64,000 nucleotides of DNA, taken from assembly GCF_030268965.1 (NCBI RefSeq), contig NZ_BSSE01000012.1, positions 141,429 through 205,428 of the forward strand, in the 5' to 3' direction. Origin of the DNA: Microtetraspora sp. NBRC 16547 (GTDB taxonomy: Bacteria > Actinomycetota > Actinomycetes > Streptosporangiales > Streptosporangiaceae). The notes beneath the pieces were generated by a model that did no database searches, was not told where the DNA came from, and worked only from the letters and a program-made list of their open reading frames with translations. The stretch's first letter is position 1. Each line of letters starts with the position of its first letter. Shown piece after piece: positions 52,701-61,881 of the stretch. A program made the position numbers and the translations under genes.

Positions 52701-53664
52701 CTATCCGTGGCGCGGATCCCATCGGAACAACCACCGGGCCAGCAGTCCCGCGACGACGATCCAGGCGGCCAGGACGCCCAGCGAGGGCAGCGCCGACAGC
52801 CACTGCTGGGCCACGCTGAGCGGCTCGCCGCCGCCGGCGATGAAGTCCCGGCCCAGGTAGGCGGTGCGCATGATCTCCACTACCGGGGTCACCGGGATCA
52901 ACTCCGCCGGGATGCGCAGCACGGCGGACCTCCAGCCGCTGCAGGGTCACCCGCTCCTCGTCGGCCCAGGCCAGCAGAGCTCGCAAGGCGGCGTGTCCGC
53001 GCTCGGCGGGCCGACCGCCCTCCAGGCTGTAGACGGTGGCGCAGCCGTCGGCGTGGCTCACCGTCGGCGCCGCTCCGCCCAGGAACGGCAACCGATCACC
53101 CGGGCCGGAGAGTGCCGACTCGGTGGTCAGGGGAAGGTGGAAACTGATCAGGTCGCCGCACCCGGCGACGACCTCCTCGACCGTGCCGTGACTGTGGATG
53201 CGCCCCTCGTGCATGATCGCCAGGTGGTCGGCCAGGCGCTCGGCCTCCTCCAGGTAATGGGTGGTGAGCAGGACGGTCGTCCCTTCGGCGCGCAGCCGCT
53301 GGATCACTCGCCAGGTGGCGTGCCGCGCCTCCGGGTCCATCCCGGTGGTCGGCTCGTCCAGGAAGAGGAGCTCGGGCCGGGACAGTACGGCCAGCGCCAG
53401 ATCGAGCCGCCGCTTCTGCCCGCCGGACAGCTGCCTGACCTTCGTCCTGGCCTTCTCCTCCAGCGCGACGTCTTCCAGGATCCGCTCGTTGACCGGTCGG
53501 CCCACGTCCTTGGCCATGCCGCGCCAGAGCGAGACCGTCTCGGCGACCGTGAGATCGTTGAAGAAGCCGCCCTCCTGCAGCATGATCCCCACCAACGGCC
53601 GCAGCCGTTTCCGCTGCCGGTATGGGTCGAGCCCGAGCACCCGCACCCCGCACCTGACCGTCAC
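52701..53664 (-). pseudogene. Broken ABC exporter: ATPase part joined to a permease end
   Basis: The ATPase part keeps the Q-loop (GIMLQEGGFFNDLTVAETV), signature VRQLSGGQKRRLDLALAVLSRP, Walker B LLFLDEPTTGMDPEAR and H-loop LLTTHYLEE, but its N-terminus with Walker A is missing. After QRLEVRR the frame changes, and in another frame the last 73 residues of an ABC-2 permease follow (RIPAELIPVTPVVEIMRTAY, LAAWIVVAGLLARWLFRWDPRHG). An internal deletion thus removed the end of the ATPase and most of the permease. It cannot work as an exporter. Confidence 0.8.
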
Positions 53665-53862
53665 TCGCTCGGGCGAAGAACAGGCAGGGTGAGAACCGGA
53701 TGGCCGCCGGGCATTACCCCCGCCACGCCACGTCGGCCGAAATCAGTACGGGTAGCCGGCCAGAGCTCGGACGGTACCGCCGCGCCGGCCGAGCCGACCG
53801 AACTGTCGCTTCCGCCTCGCTAACTCTGTACATGACAAGTCCGTCAAAGGTAAGAACTTACC

Positions 53863-54588
53863 GTGGTGGATCTACGTGCGAATTACGGCGTCGACGCCCC
53901 GGCGGTGCTGGCCGGACTGGCCTTGGGGGGAGTCGCGGAACTGGCCCTCGCCGCCGTGACCTTCGCGATCGGCTGGCCGATCCTTGGGGTGGTGCTACTG
54001 ATAGGCGGGCTCATCCTGATAATCGGCGCGGCGCTGTTCGCGCACACCACGTTCCGCGGCAAGTTCCGGATCTGGGACGCGGAGCTGGACCGACTCGCCT
54101 TCAAAGGGGATGAACGCGTCCTCGATCTCGGCTGCGGCCGCGGTCTCGTCCTGCTCAGGGCGGCGGCGAAGGTCCCGAAAGGCAAGGTCACCGGCCTCGA
54201 CCTGTGGACCCGGGACCAGTCGGGCAACAGCCAGGATGCCGCCTGGGCCAACGCCCGCGCCGAAGGAGTCGCGGACCGAGTCGAGCTGGTCACCGGCGAC
54301 ATGCGCAGCCTGCCCTTCGAGGACGCCACGTTCGATCTGGTCGTGTCCAGCCTCGCCGTTCACAACATTCCGGACGCGGACGGCCGCGCCAAAGCCGTCA
54401 GCGAGGCGTTCCGGGTGCTCAAGCCGGGAGGCAGGCTGCGCCTCGCGGACTTCCGGAACGCCCGTGACTACGCCGAAGTGCTCCGCGAGTGCGGGGCGGA
54501 GGACGTCCGGGTCTACGACCTCGGCTGGCGGTTCTGGTACGGCGGACCGCAAGGGCGGACGTCGATGATCGCCGCCAGACGTCCGTGA
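53863..54588 (+). CDS. Membrane-anchored SAM-dependent methyltransferase
   Basis: The 241-aa protein has two N-terminal helices (about 13-35 and 38-62). A class I methyltransferase follows: motif I ERVLDLGCGRGLVLL, motif II GLDLWTRDQSGN, GDMRSLPFEDATFDLVVSSLAVHNI (motif IV/V) and FRVLKPGGRLRLADF. It methylates an unknown, possibly membrane-bound substrate. It starts at GTG (53863 or 53866). It stands alone. Confidence 0.88.
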   Translation: MVDLRANYGVDAPAVLAGLALGGVAELALAAVTFAIGWPILGVVLLIGGLILIIGAALFAHTTFRGKFRIWDAELDRLAFKGDERVLDLGCGRGLVLLRAAAKVPKGKVTGLDLWTRDQSGNSQDAAWANARAEGVADRVELVTGDMRSLPFEDATFDLVVSSLAVHNIPDADGRAKAVSEAFRVLKPGGRLRLADFRNARDYAEVLRECGAEDVRVYDLGWRFWYGGPQGRTSMIAARRP

Positions 54589-54941
54589 CCGCGGCACCGG
54601 ACGGTTACGAAGACAGTCCGCCCAGCCAGCCGCGGATCGCGACGAACGGCTCCGGCACTCCTCCTCCGTGCTGCTTCCTTACCTGAGGGTGGTCGCACTG
54701 AGTGTCCGCGTCCCGGGCCTGCTGTCTCTGGCTGCGGCACGCGTCGAAGTGGCCAAGGGGGAAGGGGCGGTGACGGATTTCCGCTGTCGGCCGATCGGGG
54801 GAGCCGGATGGCGACGAGCAGTTCGATCGTGCTCCGTGCCTTGATCGCCGCGCTGCCCTGACTGAAGGCATGTGTCGAGTCGGGCGCCGAGGCGGGTGGC
54901 GGAATGCTCTTTCCCCGCTTCCCGCGGTGGAGGAGGCCTTG
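54589..54941. other. Gene-free stretch after the methyltransferase
   Basis: It is 353 bp long. I see no hairpin of note and no frame with protein-like composition; it separates convergent genes. Confidence 0.5.
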
Positions 54942-55238
54942 TCAGGCCTTGAACCGGCGCCGGGTTCGGCCTCGCGCCAGTGCCAGGGCGGTGGTGGAGC
55001 CGAGCGCGACGGCAAAACAGGCGACGCCAGCCCAGAACAACCGCACGACCTGCTCGTACGCTGAGTCGATTACAACGCCGTCGGCGTTAAAGATGGTAGG
55101 AAGCGTCTTCGGTTCCAGCCATGTCGCCAGGGCGAACGCCCATAGAGCCGCCCCTCCCAGAAAGATGATGAGGGGAATCCCGTACCACCCGGCTGTGGGC
55201 CGGACGCGCCATTCCGGCAGGACTTGCTTGCTGCGCAT
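54942..55238 (-). CDS. Small two-helix membrane protein
   Basis: The 98-aa product starts MRSKQVLPEWRVRPTAGWYG, has helices at about 20-44 and 66-88 with LEPKTLPTIFNADGVVIDSAYEQVVRLFW between them, and ends in a basic RGRTRRRFKA. The frame is open 27 codons upstream, but I see no ribosome-binding site there. No family recognised. Confidence 0.65.
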   Translation of the reverse strand: MRSKQVLPEWRVRPTAGWYGIPLIIFLGGAALWAFALATWLEPKTLPTIFNADGVVIDSAYEQVVRLFWAGVACFAVALGSTTALALARGRTRRRFKA

Positions 55239-55731
55239 GGTCCAGGGTAACCATTTACGTGCGAGATTCGCGCTGGCCGATAGGTTATACAAGACTGTTC
55301 CCGCTGCTGAGAGACGCATACCTTCGGCGCTCCGGCACGAGTTCCTTTGCCGTATCGCGAGGCCGTAGTTCGGGCACCACCCACGATGGCGCCGCTGTAC
55401 GGGGCGGCCGTATCGAGAAGATCTGTCATGGAGTGTGGTGGGGCGGGCCCTAACATGATTTATGAACGGCTGATCTTTAGTTGGGGAAGAATCCGGCCCT
55501 CAGGCGGAGCATGACCGCCGTTGCCGCACTGTTCGGGGACTTTTTCTTTCCGCGGACAGAGCTCGGTGTAATTGATCCAGAATTTTCGCGACGGACTTCT
55601 GTGGTTGCTGAGCCCGTGATCAGTTAAAAGGAGCGGCGGGTGGGTTCGGCGTCATGGTCGTTTCGCCGGGCTCGCCGTCCCACCACCTATATGTGCCGAT
55701 CAGGCCTTCCACGGAGCATGTCCCTGCCCGT
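55239..55731. other. Gene-free stretch, locally AT-rich
   Basis: It is 493 bp long. The segment 55450-55640 has less GC than its surroundings and a Shine-Dalgarno-like AAAAGGAGCGG at 55627, followed by a GTG (55640). The frame that this would open runs over the end of the HAD-IIA gene and does not look like protein, so I annotate no gene. Confidence 0.5.
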
Positions 55732-56514
55732 CTACGCCTCCAAGGCGTCGAGCAACGCCGGGAGGTCCGCGAAGGAGTCGATGACGTGGTCAGGGGCCGG
55801 GTCGGCGAGTTGGTGAGCGCGCGGGAGGTACTTGCCCGTGCGAACGAGGACGCCGCTGATCCCGCAGCGCTGCGCGGCGATCACGTCCGCCTGCACGTCG
55901 TCGCCGACCATGATCGCCTCCGCAGGACTCGCCCCGAGCACGTCGAGCGCCGCGGCGAAGAAGGCCGGGGACGGCTTGCCCACGACCTCGGCTTCGACCC
56001 CGGCGGCCTGTTCCAGCCCGGCGAGAAAGGCCCCGCCGTCGAGTTGCAGGCCCCGGTCGGTGCGCCAGTAGAGGGTCCGCGCCATGGCCACCAACCGGGC
56101 GCCGCCGTGCAGGTACGCGAAAGCCTGGTTGAGCGCCTCGTAGCTGAACTCGGGGCCGGCGCCGCCCACGATCACCACATCGGGATCGTCCTCGACCAGC
56201 TCCACCCCGGGAAGATCCGCACGGATGTCCCCGCTGTTCAGCAGAGTGCAGCGCGCTCTCGGATGGTGCGATGCCAGGTAGGAGGCAGTGACGGTGGGCG
56301 CGGTGACGATGTCGTCGAGGCTGACGGAGAACCCGGCGTCGGTCAGGGTCCGCGCGAGCCACGCTCGGGTATGCGAGGTGGTGTTGGTGACGAGCGCGAT
56401 CGCCCTTCCCTGGTCGCGCAGCCGGGACAAGGCGTCGGCCGCGCCCGGAATCGGCCGCCAGGAGACGGTGAGGACGCCGTCGATGTCGATCAGGACGGCC
56501 TTGACCACGGTCAT
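55732..56514 (-). CDS. HAD-superfamily hydrolase, subfamily IIA (HDHD2/NagD-like)
   Basis: The 260-aa protein has motif I AVLIDIDGVLTV, motif II LVTNTTSHTRAWLA, the C2 cap between motifs II and III, motif III GKPSPAFFAAAL and motif IV MVGDDVQADVIAAQRCG. The order and cap position match the NagD/LHPP/HDHD2 group, which dephosphorylate nucleotides, pyridoxal phosphate or phosphohistidine. Substrate unknown. Confidence 0.93.
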   Translation of the reverse strand: MTVVKAVLIDIDGVLTVSWRPIPGAADALSRLRDQGRAIALVTNTTSHTRAWLARTLTDAGFSVSLDDIVTAPTVTASYLASHHPRARCTLLNSGDIRADLPGVELVEDDPDVVIVGGAGPEFSYEALNQAFAYLHGGARLVAMARTLYWRTDRGLQLDGGAFLAGLEQAAGVEAEVVGKPSPAFFAAALDVLGASPAEAIMVGDDVQADVIAAQRCGISGVLVRTGKYLPRAHQLADPAPDHVIDSFADLPALLDALEA

Positions 56515-56751
56515 CTCTTGACGGTAACTCGGCGCTGAGCACCGCCCCGTCAGCTGGGTGACTCGGCTGAGCGCGATTGATCATGAAACGGGCAGGACTC
56601 GCCGGAGGAGGCGAGAGGCTGGGGAACGAAGTCGTCGCCGGACTCGCCGGTTGTGGAACGGATTGCCGTCGGGTGCTGGAAAAATGGCCCTCGGTGGTCA
56701 TGAGAACCGAGCCGCCCTTGACCCGATCGCTGACCTGAGACGACGGAGTGC

Positions 56752-58770
56752 ATGATGCGGACCTACTTCGAACCGGAAGAGATCGAGGAGTTCGAAGCGG
56801 CCAAGGATCTCCTGATCCGTCGCTGCCTCGCCTGGGCGGATGAGCACGGCATGTCCGCCGACGGCATGGTGCTGTCGGCGGCTCTGGACTCGCGCCACCG
56901 TAGCCGCGACGGCCGGCTGGCGTACTGGGATCCCAGGCAGGTGCGGAGGCTCCTGCTGGAGTGGATCCCTCGATACGTCGTCGCCCATCGTGACGTTCTC
57001 GACGCCGCGCCCGAGAGCCTGCTGACGCTCCTGCGTTACCTCGCCGCGTCCGGGCTGCGTGATCCCCGCGGCGCAACCTTGGCGGAGCTGGAAGCGGCTG
57101 TCGCCGCGGTCGGTGCGGAGTATCCGGCCGCGCTGGCCGACCCGCTCCGGCAGAGCATCGGGAAGTTCTGGGCGCAGACGGCGCTCGACAACGGCGTAGA
57201 CCTGACCGATGGCAGGGCCTTCGGCAGGTTCCAGCGAGACATCGAAGCCGGGCGGGTGCGCTACGACTCCGACGTACTCGACAAGCTGGTCAGGGGCCGG
57301 TTCCTGGCACCGGAGCTCGATGAGGAGCGCGCTTTCGCCCAGCTTCCGGTGACTCTTCCACCCCCGGCCGAGCTCGCCGAAGCGGCGGCCCGGAGTGCGA
57401 GTGCGCGGCAACTCGCCGTCCTGGCCGAGTGGGTGGGGGCGGAGGGGCGGCCGCTCACCACCACCGGGAACCTGCGGCTGGCTGACGCCCGAGAGCTGGC
57501 CGAGCTGCTCAGCACGGGGGAGCAGGAGCTGAAGGTTCGCAGCTCGACCGAGATGCCCCGGGTCAACCTCATGCTCAGCTGGGCGAAGAAGGCCCGGCTG
57601 GTTCGGGTGGCCAAGGGACGTCTGCTACGGGTGGCCAAGGCCGCGCCGGTCATACGCGATCCGGAGGCACTGTGGCGACGTGCCTTCGAGGCGTTCTTCG
57701 AGCTGGGCACCGCGATCGGCGCGCCGGCCTCCGCATGGGCCGGCTCCTCGATGCTCGTCGAAAGGTTCGACGAGATCCTGCCCGACGTGCTCGCCTCGGT
57801 GTACGGCATGCCGAGCCCCGTTCCCGTGATCCGGCTCCAGGAGACCGTGTGGCTGGCCTGTGAGGGGCAATTCTGGCTCGATCTTCGTGAGGACCCCCAG
57901 CGGGAAATCTGGCGGCGACAGGTCGACAGGGATCTGGTCGCGGCGCTCGAGGCGTTGTCCGATCTCGGCGCCGTCGAGCTGAGCCACGGAGTGGCGGATG
58001 AGACGTACTCCAGTGACCTCGGTGACCACCTCGGCGAGGAGGAGCGAACATTGCCGCCCGAGGTGTGCGCGCGGCTCCTCTCGCATCTGGCCGAGCCGGG
58101 TCTGCTGGTACGGCTGACGCCGCTGGGCGTGCGCGCCATGCGGGAGCGAATGCTCGCGGAAGGCCGGCACGTCCCGCTGGTCGGAGAGATGGCAGACGCG
58201 TCGTCGGCAGAGCTGCTGGGTGTGCTCGCCGAGCACTACACCTTGGAGACCTCCGCCACCGAGTTGGAGGGCTGGCTGTCGGTTCATGGCAGGAGCGTCG
58301 AGTCGCTTCTGGATGCGATTCGCGCCTGCCCGTTCCGCACCCGAGCAGCCGCCATGCTCGCCACCCTGGTCGAGGTACGCGGCCGGTCGATGATGGCGGG
58401 ACTGCGCCGCGATCCGGTGCTGGGCCCCCTCGCCGTGACCGCCCTTCTCGATGCCGGTGAGCTGGCGCTGGAGGACCTCACGCCCGAGGAGCACCTCGCC
58501 CTGATGACCGAGGGACTGCTCGCCCTCCTGGAGCTGAGCGGGCCGGAGGAGGTCGTTCAGCAGCTCACCGAGATGGCTGGGAAGGACGCACTCGGGGCGA
58601 TCGAGGCGGTGCTGAACTCGGGCCATCCGGCCGAGGTGAGCATGCGGGAGCTGCGTACCCTGGTGGCCGAGCCGATGCGGGCCCGAACTCACCGGCTGCG
58701 CCGCGTGCCCAGCCCGGCCCCCGGATCACGAGGGCGCCGCAGCGGCCACGGCAAGAAGCGCAAGCACTGA
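56752..58770 (+). CDS. Large helical protein of unknown family (672 aa)
   Basis: It begins MMRTYFEPEEIEEFEAAKDL, then a conserved-looking block (CLAWADEHGMSADGMVLSAALD, YWDPRQVRRLLLEWIPRYVV). A middle region has LRLADARELAELL and RVNLMLSWAKKARLVRVAKGRLL, which could be a winged-helix-like fold. Repeating helical segments to about residue 640 come next, then a highly basic Arg/Lys/His tail (GSRGRRSGHGKKRKH). No enzyme motif is seen. The basic tail and winged-helix-like block suggest nucleic-acid contact. It is monocistronic. The second ATG (56755) may be the true start. Confidence 0.8.
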   Translation: MMRTYFEPEEIEEFEAAKDLLIRRCLAWADEHGMSADGMVLSAALDSRHRSRDGRLAYWDPRQVRRLLLEWIPRYVVAHRDVLDAAPESLLTLLRYLAASGLRDPRGATLAELEAAVAAVGAEYPAALADPLRQSIGKFWAQTALDNGVDLTDGRAFGRFQRDIEAGRVRYDSDVLDKLVRGRFLAPELDEERAFAQLPVTLPPPAELAEAAARSASARQLAVLAEWVGAEGRPLTTTGNLRLADARELAELLSTGEQELKVRSSTEMPRVNLMLSWAKKARLVRVAKGRLLRVAKAAPVIRDPEALWRRAFEAFFELGTAIGAPASAWAGSSMLVERFDEILPDVLASVYGMPSPVPVIRLQETVWLACEGQFWLDLREDPQREIWRRQVDRDLVAALEALSDLGAVELSHGVADETYSSDLGDHLGEEERTLPPEVCARLLSHLAEPGLLVRLTPLGVRAMRERMLAEGRHVPLVGEMADASSAELLGVLAEHYTLETSATELEGWLSVHGRSVESLLDAIRACPFRTRAAAMLATLVEVRGRSMMAGLRRDPVLGPLAVTALLDAGELALEDLTPEEHLALMTEGLLALLELSGPEEVVQQLTEMAGKDALGAIEAVLNSGHPAEVSMRELRTLVAEPMRARTHRLRRVPSPAPGSRGRRSGHGKKRKH

Positions 58771-59010
58771 TCAGTCCGGATCTGCCAGATTCCGGAGATC
58801 CGGACTTGAGTCAAGGTCGGTGGACGGCTGGTCTGCGTGAGCTCACGGCCGGGCCGTGACCTCCGAGGATGTCAGCGGCGTGTGGGCGTGGTCAGGAGTG
58901 CGGCTCGAATGGATCTTCGCGATCTCGCTATGGTCATGAACTCGTAGATCGGGCCTGATGACCGAGAGGCCGTGGCGATGAAACGCCGGACGACAGGTCG
59001 GGTCGTACGG

Positions 59011-59298
59011 TCAACCACCGGATGACGACGTGGGTCGCCGTCGAGCCGCCGGAGGTCGTTGCTCGAGAGCACCATCCGGAAGTGCGAGTTCATCGCGCGC
59101 CTGCACCGCGACGGCCTGCGGGCTGCCGAGACCGGCCAGAGCCTGGTCCATGGTCCGTCCGCTGTCCAGGGCGTCGGCGATGTGCGCGTGGACATCCTCG
59201 ACGATCTCTCGCACCGTGTCGGGTGGCGCGTCCGACAACTCCACGCCGAGCGCTCGCAGGTAGGCCTCTGCCGCCTCGGGTAGGGCATCGTTCGTCAT
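59011..59298 (-). pseudogene. Truncated HAAS-signalling-domain (DUF1700-like) protein
   Basis: The first 75 residues (ALPEAAEAYLRALGVELSDAPPDTVREIVEDVHAHIADALDSGRT, then MDQALAGLGSPQAVAVQARDEL) match the HAAS domain that PadR-linked membrane proteins carry. The usual membrane helices are absent; the frame runs into an Arg/Pro/Ser tail and stops. Its start overlaps the PadR stop by 4 bp (ATGA), as in intact PadR-HAAS operons, so it is probably a broken second gene. Confidence 0.65.
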
Positions 59299-59630
59299 GC
59301 TTCCTCCCCTATCAGCTCATCCACGTGCGGCTGGATGTCGCGCCACACCGCCGCGAACACGCGCAACTGCGCCCTTCCCTGGGCCGTGATTGCGTAGTAC
59401 CGCCGAGCATGCCCCTGCTCGGGGGTCAGCCAGCGGGTTTCGACGCTGCCTGCCTGCCGCATGCGGGCGAGCAGCGGGTACAGGCTGCCCTCGCTCGCGG
59501 TCAGGCCGCGAGCGACAAGCCAGTCGGCCAGTTCCAGGCCGTACATGTCGCGCTGCGAGAGGAGCGCGAGCACGCAGTACTCGAGTACGCCCTTGCGGAT
59601 GTTGGTGGTGATCCGCTCGCGCGTCCTCAT
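59295..59630 (-). CDS. PadR-family transcriptional regulator
   Basis: The 111-aa protein is a PadR winged helix: ITTNIRKGVLEYCVLALLSQRDMYGLELADWLVARGLTASEGSLYPLLARMRQAGSVETRW, then GHARRYYAITAQGRAQL. PadR proteins repress genes for transporters or envelope responses. Here the partner is the truncated HAAS gene, and the DUF4097 gene, often in such operons, lies upstream on the same strand beyond an excisionase remnant. Confidence 0.93.
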   Translation of the reverse strand: MRTRERITTNIRKGVLEYCVLALLSQRDMYGLELADWLVARGLTASEGSLYPLLARMRQAGSVETRWLTPEQGHARRYYAITAQGRAQLRVFAAVWRDIQPHVDELIGEEA

Positions 59631-59678
59631 CGGCTCGCCACCGCCGCCATCCTCGGCGGACTTCGGGGGTGGCGCCGG

Positions 59679-59765
59679 ATGAGCCGTCGTGACGAACTGC
59701 TGACCGTTACCCAGGTCCTCGACGAACTGGGCGGTATCTCCCGGCGCACCTTCTACCGCTGGCGT
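59679..59765 (+). pseudogene. Remnant of an excisionase-type HTH protein
   Basis: MSRRDELLTVTQVLDELGGISRRTFYRWRE is the N-terminal helix-turn-helix of Xis/AlpA-like (HTH_17) proteins of actinobacterial integrative elements. Homology stops after the Tyr-Arg-Trp-Arg block; the conserved arginine-rich wing is missing. It lies on the opposite strand to its neighbours and separates the PadR gene from the DUF4097 gene. Confidence 0.6.
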
Positions 59766-59909
59766 GAAGGGATGGCGGGCGCCGCTCTCCTCGGCGCCCT
59801 GGCCGTGGTCAACTTAGTGCTCTGTGTGGTTCTTGTCGGGGTAGGACGTGCGCAGTCCGTTCGCGCGATGGCCAGGTTGGTCATGGTTCTGCTTCTCAGG
59901 GGCTGCGGG

Positions 59910-60572
59910 TCACAGGCTGCGGGCGGTGATGTCGCCGTTGGAGGTGGTGGCGCGGATGTCCAGGTCGGCGGTGCCATCGTTCTTGAGGGCGTTGCTGATG
60001 CGGCCGTTGGGGGTGCCGGCGTCCAGGGAGGCCGAGACGCCGGCGGCGGCGGCGATCGAGATGTCGCCGGAGTGGGTGTGCAGAACGACCGTGCCGCCCG
60101 TGGCCTCGGCGATCCGGATGTCGCCGTTTGAGGTGCTGATCTGCGCGGGGCCGCCCAGCCGGCCGACCTCGACGTCGCCGTCGACGGCGGTGAGGCGGAC
60201 GCTGGTGGCCTCGTCGATCTTGATCTGGCGGTAGGCGCCTTCGAAGGCGACGTCGCCGAGGCGGCCGACGGTGCGGAGCTCGCAGCTGGCGGTCTTGGCC
60301 TCGATGCGGGAGCCGGCGGGCAGCTTGACGGTCACCTCGATGGATCCAGTCGGGCCGAGGTACTGGTTCTTGGCCGGGGTTTCGATCCGCAGGACGCCGT
60401 CGGCGTATTCGACCGTGGTCTGCTCGGCTGCCTTCACGTCGCGGCTCTTGGAGGTGTTTGCGGGCAGGACCTCGACCGTGGTGTCGGTCCGGTCGGCGGC
60501 GATGAAGGTGACGCGTCCGGCGGGGGTGTTCAGGATGGTGGTGATCGGGGTGGGGGTGTCGAACTTCTGCAT
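59910..60572 (-). CDS. DUF4097 beta-helix-type protein
   Basis: The 220-aa product repeats a beta-strand pattern around S-G-D-I motifs: STSNGDIRIAEATGGTVVLHTHSGDISIAAAAGVSASLDAGTPNGRISNALKNDG, then TTSNGDITARSL. This is the DUF4097 (LiaG-like) fold, predicted to be a right-handed beta solenoid. No signal peptide or helix is present, so it is probably cytosolic. The start at 60572 (MQKFDTPTPI) is where the fold begins. It is divergent from an HTH regulator across 265 bp with GTTGC/GCAAC repeats. Confidence 0.85.
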   Translation of the reverse strand: MQKFDTPTPITTILNTPAGRVTFIAADRTDTTVEVLPANTSKSRDVKAAEQTTVEYADGVLRIETPAKNQYLGPTGSIEVTVKLPAGSRIEAKTASCELRTVGRLGDVAFEGAYRQIKIDEATSVRLTAVDGDVEVGRLGGPAQISTSNGDIRIAEATGGTVVLHTHSGDISIAAAAGVSASLDAGTPNGRISNALKNDGTADLDIRATTSNGDITARSL

Positions 60573-60687
60573 CGTGTGTTCCTTGTGCCGTGTTGTTTCT
60601 GACACCGGAAACGCTACGTTGCTTTCCAAATCCATGCAACATCCACGTTGCGCAGAATCTACATCGATGCAGGTAGAATCAAGAAAA

Positions 60688-60699
60688 CTGTTGCAACAG
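60688..60699. promoter_or_regulatory. Palindrome in the DUF4097/HTH divergent promoter region
   Basis: CTGTTGCAACAG is a perfect 12-bp palindrome. GTTGC or GCAAC half-sites recur at about 60617, 60634 and 60648, so several operator copies are likely for the regulator encoded at 60838. Confidence 0.55.
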
Positions 60700-60837
60700 C
60701 CTTCGAGGTTAACGCAATGACGGCCGCTCGATCATTGCAATGCATTGAAGCTGAACGCTATGGTGGGGGCATCAAACAACACCAAGCAGCGCCATGGAGC
60801 ACCCGTGGAGCACCCGTGGAGCATGAAGGGGGTCGTG

Positions 60838-61602
60838 ATGCCGGGAGGCAGGCTCACCCAGCAGGAGCGCCAGCAGATCGCACTGGGGGTGGCCGACGGC
60901 CTGGCCTACGCCGAGATCGCCCGACGCCTCGACCGCCCGACCTCCACGATCACACGTGAGGTGATGCGGAACGGCGGCCCCACCGGCTACCGCGCTGACC
61001 TGGCCCACCGCGCCACCCAGCAGCGCACCCACCGGCGCAGGCAGGCCGCGCCCCAAGGGTCGCAGGCGCCCCCGCAGCCCCACGGACGCGACGCCGAGGC
61101 CGTGCGCGACTACCAGGAGACCCTCACCACCGTCTTCATGACCTCGGGCCTGCCCAAGATGATGGCCCGGGTGCTGGGCTGCCTCTACACCATCGACACC
61201 GGCAGCCTCACCGCCTCCGAACTCGCCCAGCGCCTCCAGGTCAGCCCGGCGTCCATCTCCAAAGCGATCACGTTCCTCGAGAGCCTGGACCTCATCCGCC
61301 GGGAACGCGACGAACGCCGCCGCGAACGCTACGTCGTCGACGACGACCTGTGGTACCAGTCGATGATCCGCAGCGCCCGCTCCAACGACCAGGTCGTCGA
61401 GGCCGCACGCCAAGGCGTCGGCATCCTCGGCCGCGGCACCCCGGCCGCCACCCGCCTGGAGAACGTCGCCCGCTTCCTCGACTTCGTCAGCGAAGAGCTC
61501 ATCCGCGCCGCGGAGCAGAGCCGCGAGGTCCTCTACACCACAACCGAAACGACCTCAGACGACACCGCCAAACCGAGTGCCCACCCGGGCTCCTTAGCGT
61601 GA
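60838..61602 (+). CDS. Regulator joining an IS30-like HTH to a MarR-type winged helix
   Basis: The 254-aa protein has an N-terminal HTH of the IS30-transposase type (GGRLTQQERQQIALGVADGLAYAEIARRLDRPTSTITREVMRNGG, with the IS30-like GYRADLAHR following). A basic linker and then a MarR/GbsR-like winged helix come next (LTASELAQRLQVSPASISKAITFLESLDLIRRERDERRRERYVV). I chose the ATG at 60838 (AAGGGGG upstream) over 60745. It probably represses the divergent DUF4097 gene and itself through the GTTGC sites. Confidence 0.85.
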   Translation: MPGGRLTQQERQQIALGVADGLAYAEIARRLDRPTSTITREVMRNGGPTGYRADLAHRATQQRTHRRRQAAPQGSQAPPQPHGRDAEAVRDYQETLTTVFMTSGLPKMMARVLGCLYTIDTGSLTASELAQRLQVSPASISKAITFLESLDLIRRERDERRRERYVVDDDLWYQSMIRSARSNDQVVEAARQGVGILGRGTPAATRLENVARFLDFVSEELIRAAEQSREVLYTTTETTSDDTAKPSAHPGSLA

Positions 61603-61802
61603 CTGGTCGTTCGCCTGCTACATTCCCCCGCCCGTCGCCCTTCCAGGCCGGATGGCCGTGCTTGCCGGTGCCCGGCCAGCACGGCGGTTCGGACAAGGCT
61701 GGTGGCGGACTCCAGGGCGGCCAGCGCGCGGGCGCGTCCACTGGCCGCGCTCTGCAGGGCCTCGGCGGCTATGGCCTGGCGCGTCTCCCGGGGGTCCACC
61801 AT
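61533..61802 (-). CDS. Possible truncated small helical protein
   Basis: A GAGGGG-type ribosome-binding site precedes an ATG at 61802. The first 50 residues (MVDPRETRQAIAAEALQSAA, then SGRARALAALESATSLVRTAVLAGHRQA) look like a helical protein, but the end becomes Arg/Gly/Ser-rich and overlaps the 3' end of the convergent regulator gene. It may be a stub of a longer gene. Confidence 0.35.
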   Translation of the reverse strand: MVDPRETRQAIAAEALQSAASGRARALAALESATSLVRTAVLAGHRQARPSGLEGRRAGECSRRTTSHAKEPGWALGLAVSSEVVSVVV

Positions 61803-61881
61803 GGCGGGTCCCCTCAATTGTGAAAACAGTGCAACCTTTCGTCCCATAGGCCGCGTTGAGAACGGGCGAGAGGAGAGCACA

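Noticed and set aside
55640..55822. Short + strand ORF behind a good AAAGGAG
   Set aside because: It runs into the 3' end of the HAD-IIA gene on the other strand and its residues have shadow-like composition; the ribosome-binding site is probably chance or a remnant.
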